This document shows, piece after piece, positions 44,136 to 56,600 of a stretch of 64,000 nt of DNA. The translations under genes were made by a program, and so were the position numbers. The stretch is taken from NCBI GenBank assembly GCA_012845835.1, contig JABAKD010000013.1, positions 13,198,348 to 13,262,347 of the forward strand, written 5' to 3'. Position 1 is the first letter of the stretch; each line of letters starts with the position of its first letter. The stretch comes from Undaria pinnatifida (lineage: Eukaryota; Sar; Phaeophyceae; Laminariales; Alariaceae). The notes beneath the pieces were generated by a model. That model saw nothing but the letters and a program-made list of their open reading frames with translations, was not told the DNA's origin and did not search any database.

Positions 44136-44670
44136 TCCGCCGTATATCCGGCCGACCTGCTATCCCGCCGTTTCAGGGGGGGAGATTGTTATAAGGCTTA
44201 GTTTGGGTAAGCTATTGGTTAACCTTTTGCAAGTGGTCAAACGGACTAATACTCTACTAATTCCTTAATAAATTCAGGGGGGGAGAGTGTTATAAGGCTT
44301 ACTCTGGGTAAGCTATTGGTTAACCTTTTGCAAGTGGTCAAACGGACTAGTACCCCACTAATACCTTAACCAATGGCGTCGTCGACAGACCATGGGTTCT
44401 TTGGGTCGTGGGTTCGATCCCCACCACCCACAATAATAAACTTTTCAGTTTTTCCCATGTCGAACTTGAAGTGTACTCTCCCTGGTATCCCCAGAAAATG
44501 AAACGGCTTGGATATTGAAAGGTCCGCCTGTATATCCGGCCGACCTGCTATCCCGCCGTTTCAGGGGGGGAAGGTGTTAGAAGGCTTAGTTTGGGTAAGC
44601 TATTGGTTAACCTTTTGCAAGTGGTCAAACGGACTAATACCCCACGAATACCTTAACAGAATGGCGTGAC
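44136..44670 (+). mobile_element. TRIM array: right part of copy 3 plus complete copy 4
   Basis: Order: internal remainder, purine tract, LTR (44187 to about 44269), a second purine tract (AATTCAGGGGGGGAGAG), LTR (44288-44371), primer site (44374-44388), T-arm GTGGGTTCGATCCCCAC, internal region, purine tract, LTR (44575-44658). The final LTR is again followed by AATGGCGT, the start of a primer site. Such LTR-internal-LTR chains arise by recombination between copies or tandem insertion. Confidence 0.8.
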
Positions 44671-44870
44671 CACTCCCGTCAATTCAAGATTCGGCGCCTG
44701 CTAGAGTGTGGGGAACGATCGTTGTTGCAGTTAGTTGCGGTGTGGTCAACGTGGACGAGATGATGCTAATAATGGTGGTGATGGTGCCGTTCGTTGCTGC
44801 TGCTTGCTGCTGCTGTTGATGGTAGCGAGGACCTTCTTCCTCGCTGAATTCGATATCGCTTTATTTCACC

Positions 44871-44934
<64 letters not shown>

Positions 44935-45300
44935 TCAGGTACCGGTGCACATTAAAACTTTTTTCGTGTCGTTTTGTCATTTTTTGGTTCTTCTTGTTCT
45001 TTTTGTTCGATCGCTTGATCGTGTTGCTTCTCATTTTCCTTCGTTATTTGTGTTTGACCGGCGTTTCTCCAGTGACCCACACTTACTTCTTCCCTGGCTT
45101 GGGTCCCAGAGCGCCTTTGTATCTCGGTAAACTTGTACCACAGAGGGCATACACGAAATTAGTAGCTATAATTCACACTTACTTACTTAAGTCTTGCTAG
45201 AAGAGTCTTGTTGGCGGCTGACTCGGCCGTGTACGTACGGCGGTAAAATAAACAAGGGCTCCGCTCGCGCAAGGAAGAAAAAGAATATACATACGCACGA
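44671..45300. repeat. (AGT)n microsatellite and unassigned sequence
   Basis: A clean AGT run of about 64 bp occupies 44871-44934, preceded by GCTGCT/TGTTGATGG short repeats. The remainder shows no gene. Confidence 0.8.
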
Positions 45301-46954
45301 CAAAATTTGAAGGGGGCAAGAAAAGGCCCATTATTCGCCGCAAATAGCGACTTGGTAATAATGCTAAGAGCTACTTACTTGTGTGCAGAAACGGTTGCCC
45401 TCCCTTCTTTGCTCTGTGCTGTGCTGTGCTGTGCTGTGTGTTTGTTGGCGATGTCACGTGCCGATCGGCACGAAATAATAAGGGTGGGGGCAAGGGGGCG
45501 TAAAATTTTCGAAAAAAATGAGAAAACAAAAACCAAAGAACACAACACGACGAGAGGACGAGTACAGACCCCCCCCCCGCGCGCGCTGTTGTCCATCCCA
45601 TTCCACGCCGGCCCCTCCACCCTACCCCATCCCGCCCGATGGTCGTAGTGCATTTTTTTTAAACGTGAATTCAGAAGCAGACAAAAAAAGTAGTACGCTG
45701 GTACGTAACACTAATAAAAAAGACAGCAAAGAAAATTGAGGAAGGTTCCCGAAAAAATAATATTATTATGTTGTTCGTGGGCAGAGGATGGCATGGTGAG
45801 AGGTGGGAGGATATGCCGAGGGAGAGGATCCAGGGGGGAGGGGGCACACCTTTGTATCTGGTAAGTATGTTCATGGCGGCATTGGTCCGAGGCCTTATTA
45901 TACTGCGCAACATCTGAAGATCAGCGCGGCCAGTGTTCTGTGCGCTGCACCCACCGACGTTTTTGGGCACAAGTTTTACTTGGAACTTAGCTTAGACATC
46001 AAATAATACACCACGCTCGCACCACGTTGTATGAAATATCCGAATCTACGGGTGCAACCGGGCGGCGTGGGGTACTCACATCCCCACCACAATAAATAAT
46101 AGGTGAGGTGGTGCGGAAACGGCCACACTGCTTATAATGCTGCGGGTAGCAGCTGAAGCACCCATCCTACACGCAGCACGCAGATAGATGTGCCGTCTCC
46201 ACGTGGGCCCGCGTGCGCACAGCAAACGCACAGAGAAGCAGCAGCTGGCGATATGTATGGAGATGTATAGAAGAACCAGCGGATCAATGGTTTCCGCGAC
46301 ATTAAATGAGATATCGACATCGGGTCTTAATTTAAGTATCGTTCTAACGATAAATGTATAATGATAAAGTTGCTTACGTTTATGTTTAGTTCAGTACACA
46401 AAAAATGGATGACGCACCAAGGTAGACGAAAACATAAGTACCGTTAAAATATCAATGAAAACATCAAAACATATTTTATATTTAGGCCCAAATGATTCAC
46501 AACAATTTAATGACGCCGTGTGACAAGAGTAGCGTCATTGTGCAAACCCGGAAGTACAACGCGTCTGATTTTTTTTTGAACGGGGATACGGGGATGTGAT
46601 GGATTTCGAAAAATTAAAAATGGACGACATAGAAAAAAGGTGCACCCGCAGCAGCGTGTCGAGCACCGAGTACCGAGTGGCGTTTGACCTGAGGTGTCTA
46701 GTGCCTAGGGACCTGGGCAACACCCCTGTAGCTAGTTGCGTTGCTGGTGGGATGCTCTTGCTCTGGAAGCAGTCACCTCAATTTTCATTTGCCGTGTGTT
46801 CGGCGTTGGAATAGTTTACGATTTACTGCTGCTGCTGCAGCTGCTTCCAGTTTTTCGTAGTATTAAACCAACGTCTACGAAGCTGCTGGACGCACACCAG
46901 GAGGAGAGGAGCAACCTAACGTAACATCCTGGTGGGTGGGTACCGTAGCAGGCG
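45301..46954. other. Upstream region of gene 2
   Basis: No supported gene. Some simple sequence (TGTGC repeats at 45416-45440). A 72-codon frame at 46596-46814 ends 140 bp before gene 2 and may lie in its 5' leader. In-frame TAG at 46946-46948 closes the frame just before the gene 2 ATG. Confidence 0.45.
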
Positions 46955-47671
46955 ATGCAGTCGTCGGGACGCTTGAGGTCTCCTTCACAGCCGGAAAGCC
47001 TCAAGACGAGCTTGCGCAGGCGGCTCGCGGGGTGGGCGGGGGTGGAAGACCGCCCTCCAGTCGCGCAGGAATCATGGTGGTTCCCTGATGAAAGCCGGGC
47101 GCGACATCAGCACCACCACAGCGCTGGTTGCGGGCGAGCTGACTCCTGCGACACAGCAAGCGTCTCCTCGTTAGGGCGATGCGACTCAGAGAGCACCCAG
47201 GGAGACAGCTCCGACCATCCTCCCGGAAGGCGGCGCAGCAGAAAGCGGGACTGGTTCAAGGTTTTGCTGGCCGCCCGCAACCTTGCCACGTGCGTTTACG
47301 CCGTGAGTTACACGACTTCCCTCCCGGTGCTGCCTTTCATGGCAAACCGACTCATTTACCCGCGTGAGTCGGAGGGGGTTGGTGATCCCGGCTCCGAGGG
47401 GGTGCGCGAGGCATGGCGGGGCATGGCCTATGGTTTGGTTATGTCAGGTTACTATCTCACCAAGATGATATCTGCTCCTTGGATAGGGTTCTTGAGCGAC
47501 CGTGTGGGGCGACGGCAGGCATTGGTGGTGACACTGCTGGGCGGAGCGTTCTCCTTCTTTGTGACTAAGATGTGGGGGCAATACAGCATTCATGGGTTGA
47601 TCGCGTGCCGGCTGATAATGGGCTGCTTTGCGGCGAATGGCGCGCTGATGCACGCGTACATAAGAGACACG
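46955..47671 (+). CDS. Gene 2 exon 1: N-terminus and helices 1-4
   Basis: First ATG after an in-frame TAG. Residues 1-99 are polar (HHH, Ser-rich, GRRRSRKRDW) and cytosolic by prediction. Helices: about 104-130, 156-180, 188-205 and 212-231. The donor ACG|gtgagt is strong. The open frame continues into the intron for 40 codons but loses membrane character. Confidence 0.88.
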
Positions 47672-50600
47672 GTGAGTGAGCTCGAGGTGCTGTGGGTCAT
47701 GTCCTTGTTCAGGAGTAGTTATTGCTGGTATGTAGCTGGCTTGCCTGGCTCCCTTTTCTACGTGTACCGTCAGTCACAGACAGGGGGATGATGGAAGATC
47801 GATCATCTGTGTTTCAGGCAGAGTATATGCTGCACCCGAAGAGTATACGCAGACACGTCAAGGATGATATCATACTTCGAAGTAGCAGATGACGGCTGCG
47901 GCGAGGCCCTTCCTGTCCTTGCTTCTTTCTATGGATAAGTGCACTTGCCCGTCGTACGGATGGGAATAGAATAGCCCCCCCCCACCCTTCTCTGTTTGGT
48001 TGCAAGAGCTTGGCAGATGAGTCTACAGTCAGCAACAACGATGGCAAGTTTGGTTGTTTTTTGGTGTACTTGATACGGCAGTGCATCGCATTCGTCGCTA
48101 CTCCGCAGCAGCAGCTGTGGTCTGCCGGCATTTGAGCGTCGTATCGTATAACTCGCCGCTGAGTCCGCAGTCAGTGCATCGCATTCGTCGCTACTTCGCA
48201 GCAGCAGCTGTGGTCTGCCCGCATTTGAGCGTCGTATCGTATAAGGCGCCGCTGAGGCCGCATTGCTGTGCTGCATGAGACTACCTGCGACAGCAATGAT
48301 TATAACACCTTGACTTGAGCGTAATCATTCGTACTGCAGCAGTAGCTGAACCGCTGAGGCCGCATTGCTGTGCTGCATGAGACTACCTACGACAGCAATG
48401 ATTATTATACCTTGACTTGAGCGTAATCATTCGTACTGCAGCAGTAGCTCTTATCTTAGGAATCTTGTCGCAACATTAAAACGCAACGACACCGAACTTG
48501 ACCCTTTGCAGTCCATGCAATCCAGAAGCGAGCTTTCGAACGCCACCTGTGACTTCTCTGCCTTGAGTGGACTGCCGTATGCTTGAAGCGGCACCTACCG
48601 GTAGTAGCTTATGGGCTGGTTTGGTACCACTCTGTACCTGGTAGTAATAACATTCCACGTGTAGCATACATTGTTTGTAACTGACTGATTATCTCGTTGG
48701 GAAACAGCAAGAACACGACGTGCTGGCGCTGTTCGGGTCAGGAGCTTTTCAACATCTCACGGGTCAGTTCGGGTCGGGTCAAGAGGGGTCGGGTCGAGTC
48801 GGGTCAACGAACGGGTTCTTAGATATCACGAGTCGGGTCGGGTCTGGTCGGGTTGCGTCTGGTCAGGGTTTTTCAAATCTCACGGGTCGGGCCACTTTAA
48901 CCGCGAGTTGTGTGTTGTGACCCGCGGGTCGGACCCACTTATCTTAGGGCCGTTCTTATCGGAGACCTTTTTTTGTCTTGAACTTCCTAAATTTACCAAA
49001 TTTCCATATTTGTGAAATGTGTCTTGAAATACGGAGGCGTTCTGTCATAATTTGTGCAATTCCTGAGCCCCAAAAATATGGAAAAGTTGACTATTATTAT
49101 CACAAATTAGGCAATCCTGTCGTCGATTTCCATACTTCGAAGGCAGCGCCCGACGGGCGCCGTGGCTCAACGCTGGGACCATCGGGTAGCTTGAAACGTT
49201 ACCAGGGTGGTCCAACATTATGGCCGATGGAAGGAAGTGGCCTGGGCCTCCGGAGGACTCATCCTCGAGTCTGACGAAACCACGATTCAGCCTTCCCAAT
49301 TATCCAGACACGAGGCGCAAAAATATGAAGAAGGCTATCGCTGGTGTCCTCGTCGTGCTCGCCATGTTCCTGACACCAGGGGCTGCTGTCGCCGGATTGC
49401 ACGAATCTACTTGGCCTGGGTGCTTTCCTCTGCGGTATTCCGGGATGTTCGCTCATGCTCGCTGTGTGACGACGCGCGTGACTGCTGGTGTGGGTGGTGG
49501 CGGTCTTGCTTCATGGCTCGGCTTTCAAAAATCAGAAAAAAAAGACAAACAACCCTGCGCTCGATAATACTGCAGACGTTTTTTCATGGAAATCCTGGAA
49601 AAAAGAGGAAATTTAGGAAATTCACATGTCCGATAAGAACGGCCCTTACCCGTGGATCCAGCACTTTGAACGCTCCTGTTTCCTGCCCGACTGCCTCTCT
49701 GGTGCCGATAATCTTTCTTTCATGTGCGTACGTCAAATGTATGCATTCATGTCCACATCCATCCATGCCCATGAAATTCAGGCCAGTTATAAACGGCCGG
49801 GTACAAACAGAAAATGCATCGTTTTCGAAGTGTCGACCCGCGGGGCGGATCCGCTGGTCGAACCCGTGGGTCGGGAAAAAAAACTCGCGGGTCATGACCC
49901 GGCCCGTTAAAACCTTGTGTTTCTTCGATTTGAACTCCGCGTGGTTTGCGAGAGGCGGCATGTGGGCACACGGACGAACGATCGAATAGCATTGCGGCCG
50001 CGAGCAGATGTTGTGCTTTCCACACTGCTGTTACGTAAAATACGAAGTAAGGCTGAGAACTGGGCTGGTATTTCGTCCCTCCTTGTAGTGTATCGCTCGT
50101 GGCTGAGGGAGCTGCCATGTTGCCAGTACTTGGACTTGTTATGCACGTTCTACTAAAAGTGATCCATGTTCAACGTAAACCTTGTGTACCTTCCTGTTGG
50201 GAGGAGGGCGAGTGATGAGCATGACTGCGTGCGATGTAGGCGAGACTTAAATCACGACTACGGGGGCATTAAGGAGTAATCCCCGGGTTTCAGACCATGC
50301 GTTTCGCATTTTCCCGCCGCACCTACTCTCTCCAGCACGCGACCCAGCTGCCACAGACCAATGTACAGGGTTGAAGCCCTGCAGCTGCGTCTCTGGTGAT
50401 GTATAAACGCTCACCCTAGGTGTGTTGTCACGCCGTAGACCCGCCAAGTCTCCTTGCTTCAGCTCTCACAGCCTTCGAGACTGACACCCAACCCTCTCCG
50501 TATCCTCAACCCAAAACGCAAGGGCCTGGAACCCGGGATGGCTCCTTAATGCCGCTGGTCTCGTGATTTTTACTCACCTACACTGTCGCACCGATCGTCA

Positions 50601-53600
50601 TAATCACGACTACGTAAGACTCATCCCCGGGCCTCAGGCCGTTCGTCTTGCATATTCCTGCCTCATCCATTTTCTGAAGCACACCAGCCAGCTTCCACAG
50701 ACCAGCGTGAAGTGACAGCGAAGCTTTTTTTTTTCTTCTTTTATCCTCCGGGGGATGGGGAAGAACAAAGCTTGAGCTCACCACATTTCCACGTATTTTC
50801 ATACGCGTCGTGTGTCAATTTTACTCAGTTGCTTTCGCAATCCAACGCTAGCTGGCGCACCCTTCGGAGCCCACCGTAGGGATAGCGTGAGCTGTCTCTA
50901 TCAGTGGTCTTCGTTACAACCCCGGCAGCGCAAGCTGTCGTTGTATACGGATGCGCGTATATGTCGACCCGGCCTGTCCCCCGAAGGTCAGGTTCGGTGG
51001 AGATAGCCACCCGGAATGTCATCTTTCCGGGTAGTGTGGGACTTGCGTAAGCTCACCCACTAACAAAACCCCCGGCAATGGGAGATGGCCTTCCGCCGGA
51101 CTTGGTCCAGTTACGCGTACGGTCCACCCTACCCATTCGGGCGTTGGTCCTCGGTACCCTGCGGCAGCGTTCGTCTCTCGTGGTGCGTACGAGTGTATAT
51201 CACGCCACAGACCCGTCAAATCCCGCCGATGTAGCTCTTACAGCCCTCGAAACTGGTACATAACCTACCCCTATCGCTAACCCTAACTCCAATCTCAACC
51301 GGAAACGCAATCCGGAAACCCGGGGATGGGTCCCAAGTGTCCCCGTTGTCGTGATGTACATATTGCGTACGTAGTCGGTAAGTATCAGTTTTAGGGAAGC
51401 CCTGCTGTAGCGTCTCTCGAGGTTGGCAAAGCTGCATATCACGCCGTAGGCTCGTAAAATGCATTCGCCTCAGCGATCACAGCCTTCGAGGCAGACACCT
51501 GCCCTTAACCGTAACTTGTGCCCGAAACTCAAGGCTGAAACCCGGAGTACTGAATGGGCGTTGTCATCAGAGATATGACATGCTTTCAACAGCCATTCTC
51601 AGGCTGCGAGCTCACTGCAATGCGCAGTAAGTAGTGTCAAGAAGATGGTATGTGGATGCCTTTATTGGCCGGTCCCCGAAGAGGTAAGCTGATGCAAGGT
51701 GGCGTGGGGAAGTGAGCTTGTGTGCACAGTCTCCTAAGCTTGTATGTCGCCGTGTCATTTAGATTCACGCAGTTCTTGAGAACATCACGCAGCTCTTAAG
51801 AACACCACACAGCAGATATTAAGAGCTAAGCCAGTCCATCATAACGTGTGGGAACGTTCCACATACCGTTTCTAGTCTAGATTACTCCCGCAAATCCTCA
51901 TCACCCCATCACCCCGTTGGGCGGCTGTAGTGCTGTAGCACATGTTGGGTGGGATGGTTGGTGGGTGCATGGGTTGGGTCGTGCGTGGGTGGTTGGGTGG
52001 GTGGGTGGGTCGGTCGGTTTTCGCATGTAGGTGGGTGGTCGTGCCTGTGGGTGGTGGCCTGTCATTTTTATTTTTTAGTGCTATAGCAACCTTTTTTTGT
52101 ACGCTATTGTGGCCGGCTTTGGCTTATATGTAGTTCGTCCTGCCCAAGACACTGAAGTCTGGGTCTGGCCATCATCGTCTTGAATTTGTGGGCCTTCCAA
52201 TGGTCGTCACAAGTTAGCGTAAGGCCGGCCTGACTTCTTCGCCTTGTTGCGTTCTCTCCCGAGTGCCATTGATGCACTTGATACCCTCCCGATGCCGTCT
52301 TTAGTCAGTTTGTAGGGTCTGTTAGTATAACGTTTTTTCTGTGTTCCTTTCCGTGCTTCCTCTGGTCTTTTCTTGCTTTTCTCGTCTTTTATTTTCTTCA
52401 TTTTCCTTCTTCGCTTTCTTTTTCTTTCTTTTCCTTCTTCGCTTTCTTTTTCTTTTTTTTTCCTTCGTCCTCTTCTCTTTTCTTCGTTTCTTTTTTCCAA
52501 TTGACTTGCGCGTGACGTGCGTATGCGTAGTGATAGGTACGTAATAGGCATACGTGGTAGTCTTTCCTGGGTGGGAAGCGGGATAGTCGGTTTTTCCAGG
52601 CGCGAGTAGTGAGACTTATGCACCAGTCGTATGGATCTGGCACATTGTAGGCTGACTCCCGATTTCACTTTTTCAATGTTTCTGGCGGAGGCATGAATGA
52701 CTTCAGCTGTGATATAGGCGTGCACCAACTTTGGTTTGTGTTTCTGCCCTGGGGTGTTCCTCATCTCAGAGTGACTGGAAGCTGTCCTACGGCATCAGTA
52801 CAGCTAGAGTCCGTGCTGATTCTTCATCCTAGAGAGATACAAATTCTGTGGTCGCAGACTGTGAAACAGAGTACACCACACAGTCGCAATTCATCATGGT
52901 AAAGCAAGTGAAGTGCTAGCGTACCGGGTACGAGAACACAACAAAATAAGCCAGACCCTAGTACAGCGAGAAAAGAAAGGAAAAACAGAAAAGAAAACAA
53001 AGAAAACAAAGCAAAACGAAGCAAAACAAACCACAGGTGTTCTGAACAACGTGATGCGAGAAGATCGGAAAGGAAAAGAAAGGCTGCAAGAGGAACATCG
53101 TACGTGCTGAAGAGGAACAGATACTACCTGCTGTTGCACGGACAAAACAGCACGAAGATAAGTGCTGTTGCACGGACGAAACAACACAAGAAGATAACGG
53201 TTGCTGCACGAACAAAAACAACACGAAGAGGAGCAAGAAGATACCGTCATGAGGCGTAATAAGGCATGATAAGGCCTGTGGAGAGGGAAATGAGGGAGCA
53301 AGCAAGAAGGAAAAAAAAGCAGGGGAAAAAAAAACGGATGGCAGCAAGTCATTACTGCTGTCGCTTCCGCGCTCCCCCCATTAAACTCAACGAAACAAAC
53401 GAAGCAGAAACTACCACTCGCTGCAGAGGGTTCAGGGCTATAGTAGCACACGCTCCACTTGGTTAGTCGAACCTGTACCTTGCCACACGCTTTGCCATTT
53501 TCGTTTCTGCATTCATCTACAGCTGTATCAGTACGGCTGTTCCCCCCCCCCGCCCCCCCGGTTTCCCTTGGTTGCTGCTCCTGGCGTCCTCTGCTGTAAG

Positions 53601-56600
53601 GCGTTGCCAGCTCTTCACCGCCTCTCCCCTGTGCCATCTCGCCATGAAGCGGTCCGCCGCGTCGACGATCCCCCGGTGCCAATTCCCACTCTTGTAAGCC
53701 GTCCTCGGCCATACATAGCACAGTCTCTACTCCGAACAGGAAAGGGGAGCTATCCGTGGACCCCTCGGTTGCATCGAATACCCTGATGTCGTCTACCAGA
53801 CACTGCCCAGTCCTATTAATTACGGAGTACTATTTAATAATAGGGTCCAGTTAAATCGACACGCGAGGCGCATGAAAATACGTGGGAGTGTGGTGAGCTC
53901 AAGCTTTATTTTTCCCCATCCGCCGGAGGATGAAAAGAAAAAAAAAAGGGTCCTACTTTAGCTATTATTTAATAGTAGTGGGTCCTGTGGGGCCAATGCT
54001 GTCAATGCTGCTATCGTAATCGCCCTTTGTCTTGGTTTTTGTTTTGCATTTTCTCTCTCAAGTCCCTACGAGAGGGTTGTTGGTGAATGTAATCCCCGGA
54101 CGGTTCGTACCGGCGGAATCTGGTGGTGTCTTTCTTCGAGGCCAACTGCTGTATTCGTACAGCAGTTGGTCGACTTCAAGCCGGCGGGTGATGGTATACA
54201 ATCACGATGACGGCAACACCGGAGACTCGGAGCGACCCGGGCTGCTGGGGTGCATATGATGGGGGATGACAAATTGAGAATTTCGCGCTTGGAAACCGCA
54301 CTACAGCATTCCTGATACAACATACTTATTATCTCATCACGTATTATAGCAGTGATATAATCGTGTATTATGGTAGTGCAAGGAGCTCTGCGATACACGA
54401 ACAACATCGTATGCCTACGTGTGCGTACTGCTTCTTCATGCTCGCAAACAGCACGTTTGAGAAAAATGTGCTCGTCATGTCGTATGTTTGGTTCTTTGGG
54501 TCGCCATGTCCCGCGGCGAACATGTTGGTCCCAAATGGCTTGTTATACGGTTACTTTCTGTAGGGTTTGTGTACTGCGGGTAGAGTATAAACTTCGTACA
54601 TATCTCACAGCAAGTATCGGGTACGGGTATTGATTTATTATAGAACCCACAACAGTTTTGGGTACAGTATTATTTGCTTACAGAACTCACAAAAGTTTCG
54701 GGTACGGTATTATTTTCTTAGCAGAACCCATAGAAGTTTCGCGTAATGTACTGTTCAGAACCCACGGAAGCTTCGGGTATAATATTTTTTTTCTTACAGA
54801 ACCCACAGAAGTTACCGGGTACGGGGTAATGTGATACCCATACCCGTACCCTCACTGGGGTGCAAGGGTATGTGCGCACCCGGGTATTTTTTCGTCAGTG
54901 TACAGAGCACAGAAGTTCGTACAGACCCACCCCACCCAGTTTATGCTTCTGCCTGTAGTGCGTAATTTCACGTTTTTGCCATCGACCACCTCTACTCCTG
55001 CCCTACTCGCTTTTTCCGGAGAAAATATAGACTAGTTTGCCGCCTCTCGGATTGGGCGCTCTCTGACGGTGAGCCATTCAGGCGTTCAGTAGGTGCGTTT
55101 GGTGGTGATCCATTATCAGGATCTGTTTCGCCCATTTTCGCCCCCCACGGACTGTAACGATGTGTTTGTATTCGTGAGCGTGGTTCCGTCGACTCAGAAC
55201 GGGTGTTTGTTCATGTGTGTGTCGACTCAGAACGGGTGTGTGTTCATGTGTGTGTCGACTCAGAACGGGTTTTTGTTCATGTGTGTGTTTTATGTGTGTT
55301 TTTTTCTGTTCGACGTGACGTGGCGTCAGAATGTACGACATACCCGACATCCCCCACCCGGGTGAAACCCGTATACATCGTATCACACTTGTAGTTTTAC
55401 CCCGAGTATTTTTCTCCAATATACCCGTACCCGGGGTATTATTCCACGGGCCTTTCGATCTCACAGGAGTTTCGGGTGCGGGTATGCACCCCTTACAGAG
55501 CTCACGTAAGTGACGAGTACGGATGATACCCTGAAAAATACCCCGGGTACGTTTCTGTACGAACCCCTACAGAACACAACCTTGGACTTGTATGTTTTGC
55601 CTCGACGTTGTTTCTTGAGTTACTACTTGTATGGGGTTGAAATTATAGTGTCGAGCCATGCCAACTCCTAGAGTGTTTCTACGAGTATTACTGCTATTAA
55701 CGGTCTAATAATAGTTCTAGTGCCTCGTCCCCATAACGAGAGACTAGTACAGTGCTAAACGGGTTGGGCAGTGACGGAGAGGGAGTGCAGTACTAAAAAG
55801 AGTTATGTAAGCAGTAACCGAGAGGAAGGTGGAAGGCATAAGAAGTGCTTGTTTGCTCATGACCGAAAACGATTGACAACAGCGACATACCCTACCTCTC
55901 AATCCAGAGTATCGAGCTTGGAAACCTCAAGGTTTCGGTTATTACCTCGTTCTCGTACAGCTGTCGCATTTCGATCAGGGTTACTACTGCTGTGGCACTT
56001 GCAGACCCCGTGGTTGTATACATGCTGTTAGTTGTATATTTCGAAACACGATACCCACTAGTTATGATAGCCTACATACATGTCAAACGCCTTGCTGACT
56101 TGCAGTCTCCTCGCGCTCGTCCCTGAGTTTCTGGCTCATGCTTGAATCATGAAATGCTATTCCGAGCCCCCCCCCCTCCCCTGAACACCCCTCCCATCGC
56201 TTCCTGGCTCATGCTGCGTCGCGCTTTCCGATGCCGAGCACCCAAATGTTGGAGGTCCCTCTATTAGGAGCAGGAACGGCGCTCCGTCTCGAAAGGGGAG
56301 CGTGGTCAATGATTCAATGACTTAGGGCAAGCAACAAATGCGTACGCCTTCCTCCCCCTCAAACGCCCCCTCCTCACATCGAAACGGAACTCAGGTGCCT
56401 CAGGCTGGATCTTCTGGGTCATGCTGCATGGCCAAACGCTATTCCACCCCCCTCCCCCCCCCCTGCCCTGGACACCCCTTCTCCCATTGAATCAGGTTCC
56501 TCAGGAGTGGCAATCCTCGGCGTTTTCCCAGCACTCGGCTTCATGGGGCTGTGCATACCTCGCGGCTCCTGCGCTGATAGCGTGGACGGGAGACAGCGCG

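Larger units (their letters stand above)
47672..56495 (+). other. Gene 2 intron (8.8 kb)
   Basis: Holds local tandem duplications (48070-48450), GGGTC repeats (48735-48930, 49835-49910), a small signal-peptide-like frame (49325), diverged long repeats (50220-51560), short-period arrays (54630-54850, 55190-55290) and a LINE tail (56230-56347). No exon with MFS character lies inside, and the flanking exons join helix 4 to helix 5 without a gap. Confidence 0.8.

Noticed and set aside
52207-52764. 185-codon Lys/Glu-rich minus-strand frame
   Set aside because: Antisense of a TTCTTTT pyrimidine tract in the gene 2 intron.
52894-53721. 275-codon minus-strand frame
   Set aside because: Phe/Ser/Cys low-complexity tail and no family match; codon pattern changes abruptly along its length.
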